Below are positions 25,124 to 33,141 of a DNA stretch of 59,551 bases, one piece after another. A program made the translations under genes and the position numbers. Source of the DNA: DATLED01 sp035525495. Lineage in GTDB: Bacteria; Actinomycetota; Acidimicrobiia; Acidimicrobiales; CADCTF01. Within the stretch, counting starts at the first letter, position 1. Each line of letters begins with the position of its first letter. The stretch lies in the NCBI GenBank assembly GCA_035525495.1, contig DATLED010000043.1, positions 1 through 59,551 on the forward strand. Reading direction: 5' to 3'. The notes below the pieces were generated by a model. That model did not search any database. It was not told where the DNA came from and worked only from the letters and a program-made list of their open reading frames with translations.

Positions 25124-25587
25124 GCGGGGACCGTGATCCCCTTCGCGACCTTGTCACCGAGGGTCTGCTTCTGGGAGTCGAAGAACGGGAACAGCCACCC
25201 GAGCCCGCAGATGATGCCGTTGATGAAGTAGCGGACCCACGCCATGCCGAACCCGAGGGGCTGGCCGGTCTCGGCGCTGACCGTCTTGATGTTCTGCATC
25301 TTCTTGCCGATGCTCTGACCGGTCGTGCCGACGATGTACGGCAGGTACACCCACGCGTAGGCGAGCTGCACGAGGAGGAACAGCAGGCCGAGGATGCCGC
25401 TCACGCGGCCGAGGATGTTCCCCACGATCGACAGGCCGATCGGGATGGCCACGAGGTCGATCAGCGTCGCGATGACGCGCGGTCCGATCTCGGCCGTGGA
25501 AGCGCCGGCACCACCGGGCATGCCGCCGCCGGGAGGCGGAGGAGGAGGGGGCGGAGGAGGAGGGGGCGGCGGCGGAAGATCACTCAT
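25120..25587 (-). CDS. RDD family membrane protein with polyproline N terminus
   Basis: A 155-residue RDD protein. After MSDL comes a run of 15 prolines and a Gly-rich stretch. The RDD domain follows: GPRVIATLIDLVAIPIGLSI, GTTGQSIGKKMQNIKTVSAE, FFDSQKQTLGDKVAKGITV. AAAGGA lies six bases before ATG 25587. It is a tandem duplicate of the next gene, with the same ending (TLGDKV). The polyproline tract would stall ribosomes without EF-P, which may tune expression. Confidence 0.86.
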   Translation of the reverse strand: MSDLPPPPPPPPPPPPPPPGGGMPGGAGASTAEIGPRVIATLIDLVAIPIGLSIVGNILGRVSGILGLLFLLVQLAYAWVYLPYIVGTTGQSIGKKMQNIKTVSAETGQPLGFGMAWVRYFINGIICGLGWLFPFFDSQKQTLGDKVAKGITVPA

Positions 25588-25675
25588 GCCAGGTCCTTTC
25601 GATATCGCCGAGGTTGGCAACAACGCGAACGGTACCAACACGCCCTCCGCCCGCCGCGGATGATCCGGCCCTCGG

Positions 25676-25681
25676 TACCAT
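25676..25681 (+). promoter_or_regulatory. Probable -10 box of a leaderless gene (start 25689)
   Basis: TACCAT ends seven bases before ATG 25689 in the gap between divergent genes. Confidence 0.5.
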
Positions 25682-25688
25682 TGACCCC

Positions 25689-26450
25689 ATGCCCGAGCTG
25701 AAGATCCCGATGCCGCCGACGTTCGCCTCCGTCGACGAGGAGCGCCAGTACCGCAAGCAGCGCCTGGCCGCGGGCTTCCGCCTGTTCTCGCGCTTCGGGT
25801 TCGACGAGGGCGTTGCCGGTCACATCACGGCGCGCGATCCCGAGCTCGACGACCACTTCTGGGTCAACCCGTTCGGCGTGCACTTCGGCCACATCAAGGC
25901 GTCCGACCTCATCCTCGTGAACCACCAGGGCGAGGTCGTGCAGGGCGACCGTCCGGTGAACACCGCCGCCTTCGCCATCCACTCGCAGGTCCACGCCGCC
26001 CGACCCGATGCGGTCGCTGCCGCCCACTCGCACTCGACCTACGGTCGGGCCTTCTCGACGCTGGGCAAGCCACTGGCGCCGATCACCCAGGACGTGTGCG
26101 CGTTCTACGACGACCACGCGGTGTTCGACGACTACACCGGCGTCGTCCTCGACATCGAGGAAGGCAAGCGCATCGCCCACGCCCTCGGTGAGAACAAGGC
26201 GGCGATCCTCCGCAACCATGGACTGCTCACGGTCGGGCACTCGGTCGACGAGGCCGTGTGGTGGTTCATCACGATGGAGCGGTCGTGCCAGGTGCAGCTG
26301 CTGGCCGACGCCGCCGGATCCCCGATCCTCATCGACCCGGAGATGGCCAAGCTGACGAGCGGACAGGTCGGCTCCCACTTCGCAGGCTGGTTCAGCTTCC
26401 AGCCGCTCTACGAGCGCATCGTGCGCGAGCAGCCCGACCTGCTCGACTGA
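25689..26450 (+). CDS. Class II aldolase/adducin family protein
   Basis: A 253-residue protein of the fuculose-phosphate-aldolase/adducin fold. AGFRLFSRFGFDEGVAGHIT is the N-terminal signature. Zinc-binding His residues are expected in AAHSHSTYGRAFSTLGKPL and in AILRNHGLLTVGHSVDEAVW. The closest relatives are the aldolase-like proteins of actinobacteria and fungi whose substrates are not established. It has a leaderless-type promoter and is followed by a hairpin at 26473-26488. Confidence 0.88.
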   Translation: MPELKIPMPPTFASVDEERQYRKQRLAAGFRLFSRFGFDEGVAGHITARDPELDDHFWVNPFGVHFGHIKASDLILVNHQGEVVQGDRPVNTAAFAIHSQVHAARPDAVAAAHSHSTYGRAFSTLGKPLAPITQDVCAFYDDHAVFDDYTGVVLDIEEGKRIAHALGENKAAILRNHGLLTVGHSVDEAVWWFITMERSCQVQLLADAAGSPILIDPEMAKLTSGQVGSHFAGWFSFQPLYERIVREQPDLLD

Positions 26451-26472
26451 CGTTTCCGGGTCCCGGTGACGT

Positions 26473-26488
26473 CTGCCCTTCCGGGCAG
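26473..26488. terminator. Short hairpin after the aldolase gene
   Basis: CTGCCC and GGGCAG form a 6-bp GC-rich stem around the loop TTCC, 23 bases after the stop codon. CTTC follows, not a proper U-run, so termination strength is uncertain. Confidence 0.4.
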
Positions 26489-26500
26489 GCTTCGACGTCG

Positions 26501-26506
26501 TATCCT
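26501..26506 (+). promoter_or_regulatory. Probable -10 box of a leaderless gene (start 26513)
   Basis: TATCCT ends six bases before ATG 26513, so the PAAR gene is likely transcribed as its own leaderless unit. Confidence 0.55.
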
Positions 26507-26512
26507 CCTCAC

Positions 26513-26806
26513 ATGCCTCCCGCAGCGCGCGTCGGTGACCTGACCGTGTGTCCGCTCGTGACCGGCGTCGTGCCCCACGTCGGCGGGCCGGTCATCGGGC
26601 CCGGCGTGCCGACGGTGATGATCGGCAAACTGCCGGCGGCCGTGATGGGCGACTCGGTCACGTGTGTTGGTCCGCCGAACAAGATCCTCAAGGGCAGCGC
26701 GACCGTGATGATCGGAAACAAGCCGGCGGCCCGCGTCGGCGACACGTGCGCCCACGGCAACCCGATCCTCCCGCCGGGCTGCCTCACGGTGATCATCGGC
26801 GGTTGA
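26513..26806 (+). CDS. Orphan PAAR-domain protein
   Basis: A 97-residue protein made almost only of a PAAR domain: PAARVGDLTVCPLVTGVVPH, VGGPVIGPGVPTVMIGKLPA, KGSATVMIGNKPAARVGDTC, then HGNPILPPGCLTVIIGG. PAAR proteins cap the spike of type VI secretion and related contractile injection systems, with His and Cys residues binding a metal at the tip. No sheath, tube, baseplate or effector gene lies nearby, so it is an orphan. It may serve a system encoded elsewhere. Confidence 0.88.
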   Translation: MPPAARVGDLTVCPLVTGVVPHVGGPVIGPGVPTVMIGKLPAAVMGDSVTCVGPPNKILKGSATVMIGNKPAARVGDTCAHGNPILPPGCLTVIIGG

Positions 26807-26838
26807 CGCTCCTGTCACACGGCCACTAGGCATCGGCC

Positions 26839-28020
26839 ATGGATTGGCCCTTGCGCTTCGGCATCTTCCTCGCCCCGTTCCACGAGCCCAACCGAAACCC
26901 CACGCTGGCCCTCGAGCGCGACCTCGAGCTGCTCGAACGACTCGACGAGCTCGGCTATGACGAGGCCTGGATCGGCGAGCACCACTCCGCCGGCTTCGAG
27001 ATCATCGCGTCTCCCGAGGTGTTCATCGCCGCCGCCGCGCAGCGGACCAAGCACATCCGCCTCGGGACCGGGGTCAGCTCGCTCCCCTACCACCACCCGC
27101 TGATGCTGGCGGACCGAATGGTCCTGCTCGACCACCTCACCCGAGGGCGGGTGATGCTCGGATGCGGCCCCGGGGCGTTGCCCTCCGACGCGTTCATGAT
27201 GGGCATCGACCCGCAGCGGCAGCGAGAGATGATGGAGGAGTCGCTCGAGGCCATCCTGGCCTTGCTCGACGGATCCGAGCCGGTGACCAGGGAGACCGAC
27301 TGGTTCGCGCTCCGCGATGCCCGCCTTCAGCTGCGGCCCTACACCCACCCCCGCTTCGAGGTGTGCGTCGCCGCGCAGGTCTCCCCCGCGGGTCCCCGCG
27401 CGGCCGGTCGCTTCGGATGCGGGCTGCTGTCGATCGGCGCGACGAGTCGCGGCGGCTTCGACGTCCTCGGGTCGCACTGGAACGTCATGAACGAACGCGC
27501 GGCGGAGTTCGGTCGGCCCGAGCCCGACCGTCGGCAATGGCGTCTCGTCGGACCGATGCACATCGCCGAGACCGAGGAGCAGGCACGCAAGGACGTGGCC
27601 CACGGCCTCGCCGATTGGATCGGCTACTTCCAGAAGGTGGCGGCGCTGCCGCTGGCACCCGACGCCAACGATCCCGAGGCGATGGTCGAGGCGATGAACG
27701 GGTCCGGCATGGCCGTGATCGGCACGCCGGAGATGGCGGTCGCTCAGGTCCAGCGGCTCATCGACCAGTCCGGCGGGTTCGGCACCTTCCTGTTCATGGC
27801 CAACGACTGGGCCGACCGCGAAGCGATGCTGCGTTCCTACGAGCTGTTCGCCCGCGAGGTCATGCCGCACTTCCAGTCGTCGACGTCCTCGCTCGTGAAC
27901 AGCCGGGACTGGGCGGCCAAGAACCGCCCGACGTTCATCGGCGCCGCCGGCGCCGCCGTCATGAAGGCGATCGGCGACCACAACGCCGAGAAGGCCGCCA
28001 AGGCCGAAGCGACCACCTGA
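26839..28020 (+). CDS. Luciferase-like (LLM class) flavin-dependent monooxygenase
   Basis: A 393-residue TIM-barrel protein of the bacterial luciferase-like superfamily. FGIFLAPFHEPNRNPTLALE, DEAWIGEHHSAGFEIIASPE and HPLMLADRMVLLDHLTRGRV with MLGCGPGALPSDAFMMGID resemble limonene-monooxygenase-type LLM proteins. It should use reduced FMN or F420; the substrate is unknown. The C-terminal ~60 residues extend past the barrel. It ends at a copy of the palindromic repeat and converges on gcvPB. Confidence 0.86.
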   Translation: MDWPLRFGIFLAPFHEPNRNPTLALERDLELLERLDELGYDEAWIGEHHSAGFEIIASPEVFIAAAAQRTKHIRLGTGVSSLPYHHPLMLADRMVLLDHLTRGRVMLGCGPGALPSDAFMMGIDPQRQREMMEESLEAILALLDGSEPVTRETDWFALRDARLQLRPYTHPRFEVCVAAQVSPAGPRAAGRFGCGLLSIGATSRGGFDVLGSHWNVMNERAAEFGRPEPDRRQWRLVGPMHIAETEEQARKDVAHGLADWIGYFQKVAALPLAPDANDPEAMVEAMNGSGMAVIGTPEMAVAQVQRLIDQSGGFGTFLFMANDWADREAMLRSYELFAREVMPHFQSSTSSLVNSRDWAAKNRPTFIGAAGAAVMKAIGDHNAEKAAKAEATT

Positions 28021-28023
28021 CCC

Positions 28024-28071
28024 TTTTGGCAGGAACAACCCGCCCTCCGGGGCGGGATCCCGCTGTCAAAA
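28024..28071. repeat. Decayed palindromic repeat (family copy 2)
   Basis: A 48-base element between convergent stops. Its right arm (28050-28071) matches the right arm of the 6335-6382 palindrome at 20 of 22 positions, and both ends carry TTTT/AAAA. The left arm has six mismatches to perfect complementarity, so the hairpin is weaker. The identical length and placement just after a gene support a dispersed repeat family. Confidence 0.75.
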
Positions 28072-28073
28072 GG

Positions 28074-29630
28074 TCAGAAGGAGGAGGCGGGGCTGGGGTT
28101 GCCGGCGTCCGCATCGAACGTCGGGCGGGCGTCGAAGGTCGGGATGAGCTGGCGGGCGGCGCGGGCCTCGTCGACGCGGCGCACGGGCGCCGTGCGGGGC
28201 GCCGCCTTTCCGGACTCGGCGTTCCCCGCGGCGGTCGCCTCGTGGGCGATCACCTCCAACGCTTCCGCCATCGCCTCCAGCGTCTGCAGCGACTCGGTCT
28301 CGGTCGGCTCGAACATCAACGCCTCGTCGACGATCAGCGGGAAGTACACCGTCGGCGCATGGAACCCCTCTTCGAGGAACCGCTTGGCGACGTCCAACGC
28401 CTTGAGCCCGGTCGCCCTCTTGAGCGCGGTCGTGGACGCAACGAACTCGTGCATGTTGGGCCGGTCGTACGGGATGTCGTAGACGCCCCGCAACCGGTGG
28501 CGCAACCAGTTGGCGTTCAGCACCGCCGCCTCGGACACCCGCCGCAGCCCGTCGCCGCCATTGACGAGGATGTAGCTGTAGGCCCGGGCGAGCGCGAGCG
28601 CGTTGCCGTACCAACCGTGGACCCGACCGATGGACTGCGCAGGCGACGCCCACGAGTACGTCCCGTCGTCCGCTCGCTTCGGCAGAGGTCCGGGGAGGAA
28701 CTCCGCCAGTCGCGACTTCACCGCCACCGGACCGGCACCGGGGCCGCCTCCACCGTGGGGCACGGCGAACGTCTTGTGCAGGTTCAGGTGGACGATGTCG
28801 AACCCCATGTCGCCGGGGCGGACAACGCCCATGATGGCGTTGAGGTTGGCGCCGTCGTAGTACAGCAACCCGCCGACCTCGTGGACGGCCGCCGCGATCT
28901 CGGCGATGTCCTCTTCGAAGAGGCCCAGCGTGTTCGGGTTCGTCAGCATGATACCGGCGACGTCCTCGTCGAGCCGCTCCCGCAACGCGGCGACGTCGAC
29001 ACAACCGCGATCATCGGACGGGACCGTGACCGTCTCGTACCCGCCCAGCGTCACCGATGCCGGGTTCGTCCCATGGGCCGAGTCCGGGATGATGACCTTT
29101 GTCCGCTGCCGGCCCTGCGCCTCGTGCCACGCCCGCATGAGCAACAGCCCAGTGAGCTCGCCGGCCGCGCCGGCCGGGGGCTGCAGCGTGATGGCGTCCA
29201 TTCCCGTCACCGTGCACAACCACTTGCCGAGCTCGTCGAGGAGCTCGAGCCACCCCTGGGTCAGCGCCGGCGGCGTCGCCGGATGCACCATCGCCAGCCC
29301 CGGGACGTTGGCGGTGTCGTCGCAGAGCTTCGGGTTGTACTTCATGGTGCAGCTGCCCAGCGGGTAGGCCCCGAGGTCGACGGAGTACTGGCGGTGGGTC
29401 AAGCGGGTCACGTGGGCCACGAGGTCGCGCTCGCTGACGTCGGCCAGCGGCAGCGGGTCGTCGTTGCGGTGATCGTCGGGAACGAGAGCGTCGCCGGGCC
29501 ACTCGGGCACGTTCGTCGTCCGGAACGACCAGGCCGCCCGCCCCGGCACCGACAGCTCGAAGACCGTCGGCTCCTCGTCGTGGCCCATCAGGGGTGCGCT
29601 GGTGGCCTTGCCTCCCGGGCGAACGGACAT
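28074..29630 (-). CDS. gcvPB: Glycine dehydrogenase (decarboxylating) subunit 2
   Basis: A 518-residue pyridoxal-phosphate enzyme, the C-terminal half of P-protein in the split form. It decarboxylates glycine and passes the aminomethyl group to lipoyl-GcvH. The PLP-binding Lys lies in VHLNLHKTFAVPHGGGGPGA. GSCTMKYNPKLCDDTANVPG, QPPAGAAGELTGLLLMRAWH and PDSAHGTNPASVTLGGYETV are diagnostic. GGGAGG six bases upstream supports ATG 29630. It follows gcvPA by 49 bases and ends the long minus-strand gene run. Confidence 0.94.
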   Translation of the reverse strand: MSVRPGGKATSAPLMGHDEEPTVFELSVPGRAAWSFRTTNVPEWPGDALVPDDHRNDDPLPLADVSERDLVAHVTRLTHRQYSVDLGAYPLGSCTMKYNPKLCDDTANVPGLAMVHPATPPALTQGWLELLDELGKWLCTVTGMDAITLQPPAGAAGELTGLLLMRAWHEAQGRQRTKVIIPDSAHGTNPASVTLGGYETVTVPSDDRGCVDVAALRERLDEDVAGIMLTNPNTLGLFEEDIAEIAAAVHEVGGLLYYDGANLNAIMGVVRPGDMGFDIVHLNLHKTFAVPHGGGGPGAGPVAVKSRLAEFLPGPLPKRADDGTYSWASPAQSIGRVHGWYGNALALARAYSYILVNGGDGLRRVSEAAVLNANWLRHRLRGVYDIPYDRPNMHEFVASTTALKRATGLKALDVAKRFLEEGFHAPTVYFPLIVDEALMFEPTETESLQTLEAMAEALEVIAHEATAAGNAESGKAAPRTAPVRRVDEARAARQLIPTFDARPTFDADAGNPSPASSF

Positions 29631-29679
29631 CAATGCCTCCCGCGGTTGGCACGGGCCGGCAGGCCATTCGCTCCGCTCA

Positions 29680-31014
29680 TCAGCGCACCACCTTCTCCAT
29701 CGTCTGGACGTACCGATCGATCTCGTCGCGCGTCCGCTTCTCGGTGACGGCGACGAGGAGGGCGTCGGTCCCGTACTCCTCGCCGAGCGGCACGCCCGCC
29801 AGGAAGCCCTCCTCGGCCATGCGCTCCACGACGACAGCGGGATCGGTCGGCAAGGTCACCGCGAATTCGCGCAGGGTCGGCGTGCCGGCGGTGAGCGGCT
29901 CGATGCCCTCGACGGCCAGCAGGGACTCGCGGGCATAGCGCGTGCCGCGGGCGCATCGCAGCGCCAGCTCGCGCAGTCCCGTGGTTCCGAGCCACGAGAG
30001 TTGGATGGCGCACACGACGGCGATCAGCGTCTGGTTCGTGCAGACGTTCGACGACGCCTTCTCACGGCGGATGTCCTGCTCGCGCGTCCGCAAGGTGGTG
30101 ACGTACGAACGCCGGCCCTCGACGTCGACGGTCTCACCGACGAGGCGCCCGGGCAGTCGGCGGACGTGCTCGGTCCGGCAGGCGAAGAGGCCGAGGTACG
30201 GACCGCCGAAGGACAGCGGCGTGCCGAAGGGCTGCCCCTCCCCCACCACGACGTTTGCCCCGTAGGAGCCCGGCGTCTTGAGGATGCCGGCGGCGACGGG
30301 GTCGAAGGCGACGAGCAGCAGCGCCCCCTTCTCCTTGGCCAAGGCGGCGGCGGCGGCGATGTCGTCGAGACACCCGAGGAAGTTCGGGTACTGCAGCAGC
30401 AGCGCGCCCGGCTCGCCCTCGGTCGGCCACTGGGTCACGCCGTCGACGAGGCCGACGTCGACGAGGTCGTGTCCCGTCCCGCGAGCGAAGGTCGTCATCG
30501 TGTCGCGCCAGTTCGGGTGGACGCCGCGACTCACCCAGACCGTGGACCGTCCGGAGGCGGCGACCGCGAGGTTGACCGCTTCGACGCAAGCCGTGGCGCC
30601 GTCGTAGAGCGACGCGTTGGCGATCTCCACTCCGGTCAGGCGCGTCAGCAGCGTCTGGTACTCGAACAGTGCCTGCAGCACCCCTTGGCTGACCTCCGGC
30701 TGATAGGGGGTGTAGGCGGTGACGAACTCGGTGCGGAAGGCGAGCCGCTTCGTTGCCGACGCGATGTCGTGGTCGTAGGCGCCGGCGCCGGCGAAGCACG
30801 TCAGGCGCGAGTTGCGGTCGCCGAGGCGCTCCATCTCGGCGAGGGTGTCGAACTCGCTGAGCCCGTCGGGCAGGTCGAGGTGGCGACCGTCGTCGTTGGC
30901 GACGAGCCGCAGGGCTTCGGGGATCGACGAGAACAGGTCGTCGAGCGACTCGACGCCGACGAACTCGAGCATCGAGGCCAGCTCCTCGTCGGTGTGGGGG
31001 ACGTAGTGGCCCAC
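29680..31014 (-). CDS. gcvPA: Glycine dehydrogenase (decarboxylating) subunit 1
   Basis: A 444-residue N-terminal half of the split glycine cleavage P-protein. YVPHTDEELASMLEFVGVES, LTCFAGAGAYDHDIASATKR, EFVTAYTPYQPEVSQGVLQA and ANASLYDGATACVEAVNLAV are the family blocks. It pairs with GcvPB as an alpha2beta2 enzyme. GTG 31014 follows the gcvT stop by three bases, so T, P1 and P2 form one unit. The subunit that binds PLP is GcvPB. Confidence 0.94.
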   Translation of the reverse strand: MGHYVPHTDEELASMLEFVGVESLDDLFSSIPEALRLVANDDGRHLDLPDGLSEFDTLAEMERLGDRNSRLTCFAGAGAYDHDIASATKRLAFRTEFVTAYTPYQPEVSQGVLQALFEYQTLLTRLTGVEIANASLYDGATACVEAVNLAVAASGRSTVWVSRGVHPNWRDTMTTFARGTGHDLVDVGLVDGVTQWPTEGEPGALLLQYPNFLGCLDDIAAAAALAKEKGALLLVAFDPVAAGILKTPGSYGANVVVGEGQPFGTPLSFGGPYLGLFACRTEHVRRLPGRLVGETVDVEGRRSYVTTLRTREQDIRREKASSNVCTNQTLIAVVCAIQLSWLGTTGLRELALRCARGTRYARESLLAVEGIEPLTAGTPTLREFAVTLPTDPAVVVERMAEEGFLAGVPLGEEYGTDALLVAVTEKRTRDEIDRYVQTMEKVVR

Positions 31015-31017
31015 GGA

Positions 31018-32082
31018 TCAGCCCTTCTTCTTGGACACGAACGGGAGCTTCACGATCTCGCCGGCGAGCCGCTTGCCTCGGGCGTCGATCTCGACGGCGT
31101 CACCGGGCGCGGTCGACGGTGGCAGGAAGGCCATGGCGATGCCGGAGCCGAGGACCGGCGAGAAGTTGCCCGAGGTGACGATACCGGCGGCATCGCCGTC
31201 GACGAACACGTAGTAGCCCTCCCTGGGCGGTTGGCGTCCCTCGACGACGATGCCCCGCAGGATGCGTCCAGGACCGCCGCAGTCGCGCTCCGCGACGAGT
31301 GCCTCCTTCCCGCGGAAGCCCCCCGGCTTGTCCCAACCGACGACCCAACCGAGCCCCGCCTGCAGCGGCGTGATGCCGGCACCGAGCTCGTGGCCGTGCA
31401 ACGGCAGGCCGGCCTCGAGCCGAAGCGTGTCGCGCGCCCCGAGGCCGGCAGGGGTGACGCCGGCGATGATGACCTCGTCCCAGAAGGTGGCGGCCACGTC
31501 GACGGGCACCGCGCACTCGACGCCGTCCTCCCCGGTGTAGCCGGTGCCGGCGGCGGTGACGGTGGTGCCCTTCCAATCGAACTGGGTGACCGCGAAGCGG
31601 CCCACCGCCGCGGCTTCGGGTGCGACGGATTCGAGCCTCGCCCGGGCGTGCGGACCCTGGACGGCGATGACCGCCCGCTCCGCGGTGATGTCCGTGCCGC
31701 CGATGGCGGCGACGACGCGGTCCGTGTTCGACGCGTTCGGCATGACGTGGAAGACGTCGTCCGAGATCCACCACACGATGATGTCGTCGAGCACCGAGGC
31801 GTCGTCCGGGTCGAGCAGGTGGGTGTACTGCGCCCGTCCGGGACGCACTTTGCGGAGGTCGTTGGTGAGGGTTCGCTGGAGTCGGTCGAGGCCCGCGGAG
31901 CCGGTGACGAGGACCGTCCCGAGGTGGCTGACGTCGAAGGCGACGGCGTCGTTGCGGCACGCCAGATGCTCAGCGATCGTTCCGGTCGGATACTGCAGCG
32001 GCATGTCCCACCCGCCGAAGGGGACGAGCTTGGCGCCCAGGGCCCGGTGGGCCTCGTCGAGCGGCGATCGCTTGTCGGTCAC
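31018..32082 (-). CDS. gcvT: Aminomethyltransferase, glycine cleavage T-protein
   Basis: A 354-residue T-protein that releases ammonia from aminomethyl-lipoyl-GcvH and transfers the methylene group to tetrahydrofolate. PFGGWDMPLQYPTGTIAEHL, VAFDVSHLGTVLVTGSAGLD, the folate-site Asp-region YTGEDGVECAVPVD, and GLGARDTLRLEAGLPLHGHE are present. The start is GTG 32082. It precedes gcvPA; the H-protein is 3.5 kb upstream in the same direction. Confidence 0.94.
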   Translation of the reverse strand: MTDKRSPLDEAHRALGAKLVPFGGWDMPLQYPTGTIAEHLACRNDAVAFDVSHLGTVLVTGSAGLDRLQRTLTNDLRKVRPGRAQYTHLLDPDDASVLDDIIVWWISDDVFHVMPNASNTDRVVAAIGGTDITAERAVIAVQGPHARARLESVAPEAAAVGRFAVTQFDWKGTTVTAAGTGYTGEDGVECAVPVDVAATFWDEVIIAGVTPAGLGARDTLRLEAGLPLHGHELGAGITPLQAGLGWVVGWDKPGGFRGKEALVAERDCGGPGRILRGIVVEGRQPPREGYYVFVDGDAAGIVTSGNFSPVLGSGIAMAFLPPSTAPGDAVEIDARGKRLAGEIVKLPFVSKKKG

Positions 32083-32104
32083 CGCCGCAGCCTAGAGGCG
32101 AGGG

Positions 32105-32476
32105 CTACACACTGAAGTCGAGCGGCGCCGGGTCGGAGAGGTCGATCCCGGACCGTTGCGACGGCTCCTCGAGCCCGTACTTGACCAGCAGGTGGAGGTA
32201 GTCGCGCTGGTAGAAGATCTTCACCGACACCTCCGGGTGGAGCTCCTTGAGGCGCCGGACCTTGCGGTTCTTCTTGGTCACGAGCTTCTGGTTCAGCGTC
32301 GTGATCTCGATGAACAGGTCGTACGCCGGCAGGTAGAAGTCCGGGCTGAACGCCTGGCTCGGTCGCCCCTGCCGATCGCGCTCGAGGGTGAACGTGCGGG
32401 GCTCGTACTCCCACACGATCCCGTAGAAGTCGAGGAGCTTGGCGAACTGACGCTCCGAGTTGTGGGCGAAGCGCAC
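32105..32476 (-). CDS. Restriction-endonuclease-like small protein
   Basis: A 123-residue protein. FAHNSERQFAKLLDFYGIVW, YEPRTF and FSPDFYLPAYDLFIEITTLN look like a PD-(D/E)xK nuclease-fold core: PD in SPDFYLP and E-x-T in FIEITT, with K in KNRKVRRLKEL. The usual ExK lysine is Thr here, so catalysis is doubtful. The start is ambiguous: GTG 32476 (MRFAHNSERQ) is used, but CTG 32536 would add 20 residues and overlap the MerR stop as CTGA. Similar proteins sit next to MerR genes in actinobacteria as I remember them; function unknown. Confidence 0.65.
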   Translation of the reverse strand: MRFAHNSERQFAKLLDFYGIVWEYEPRTFTLERDRQGRPSQAFSPDFYLPAYDLFIEITTLNQKLVTKKNRKVRRLKELHPEVSVKIFYQRDYLHLLVKYGLEEPSQRSGIDLSDPAPLDFSV

Positions 32477-32532
32477 GCCCTCGTGCGGCAGCGGAGCCGT
32501 CGTCGGCGCGGCGACCTGGTCGGTCAGACCGG

Positions 32533-33015
32533 TCAGCTCCCGCTCGCGGCGGCGCGGCGGTCCGCCGGTGCCGTCAGGACGGCCTTCGCCTGCGTCGCGT
32601 CCTCGAAGGAGTGGATGGCGGTGTCGAGCTCTTCCTTGACGCCGGCGAGCGGGAGGATGTTCAGCACGCCCTGGCCGCCGCGGAGCAGGTCGACGATCTC
32701 CTCGCCGGTCGTCGCCAGGATCGACTCGGTGCCCGTGAGGACGAGGTTGGCGGCAGCGACGTCCTCGCCCAGGTTCTCCCGCAGGTAGCCGATGGCTCGG
32801 CGGGCCGATTGCAGGCTGATGCCGGCGTCGAGGAGGCGCTTGATGACCTTGAGCTCGAGCAGGTCGCGGTAGCTGTATCGGCGCTGGGTCCCGCTCCCCT
32901 TGGCCTCGGTGATCGAGGGGCGCAGCAGGTCCGTCCGCGCCCAGTAGTCGAGCTGTCGGTAGGTGATGCCGACGATGGTGCACACCTGGGGGCCGCGGAA
33001 GCCTGATTCGGTCAC
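32533..33015 (-). CDS. MerR-type regulator (Rv1830/ResR-like)
   Basis: A 160-residue MerR-family protein. The winged helix-turn-helix segment is CTIVGITYRQLDYWARTDLL, followed by the family hinge RPSITEAKGSGTQRRYSYRD-LLELKVIKRLLDAGISLQSA. Only ~80 residues follow, lacking the usual Cys metal site, so it is a non-metal MerR. The position in the gcvH-garA-merR-DUF151-merR order matches mycobacterial Rv1830. GGAAAGG lies nine bases before GTG 33015. Its promoter carries a near-perfect palindrome, suggesting self-regulation. Confidence 0.88.
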   Translation of the reverse strand: MTESGFRGPQVCTIVGITYRQLDYWARTDLLRPSITEAKGSGTQRRYSYRDLLELKVIKRLLDAGISLQSARRAIGYLRENLGEDVAAANLVLTGTESILATTGEEIVDLLRGGQGVLNILPLAGVKEELDTAIHSFEDATQAKAVLTAPADRRAAASGS

Positions 33016-33044
33016 GGGGAAGTGCCTTTCCGGTCGGGCTGATG

Positions 33045-33068
33045 ACACCGACGTAACTACGCCGGTGT
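33045..33068. promoter_or_regulatory. 24-bp palindromic operator in the MerR promoter
   Basis: The half-sites ACACCGACGTA (33045-33055) and TACGCCGGTGT (33058-33068) are inverted repeats with one mismatch and a two-base centre. They overlap the predicted transcription start. The regulator encoded downstream is the best candidate ligand, but the other MerR gene in this run could also bind. Confidence 0.65.
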
Positions 33069-33072
33069 AGGC

Positions 33073-33101
33073 AGCGTACGCACGACCCCCCGCGGAGTCA
33101 A
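33073..33101 (-). promoter_or_regulatory. Promoter of the ResR-like MerR gene
   Basis: On the minus strand TTGACT (33101-33096) and TACGCT (33078-33073) are exactly 17 bases apart, with a start expected near 33066. This is the best consensus promoter in the long minus-strand run. Confidence 0.75.
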
Positions 33102-33141
33102 CGACGAGACCCCGCCCCGGCACAGAGCGAGGCCAAGGAAC

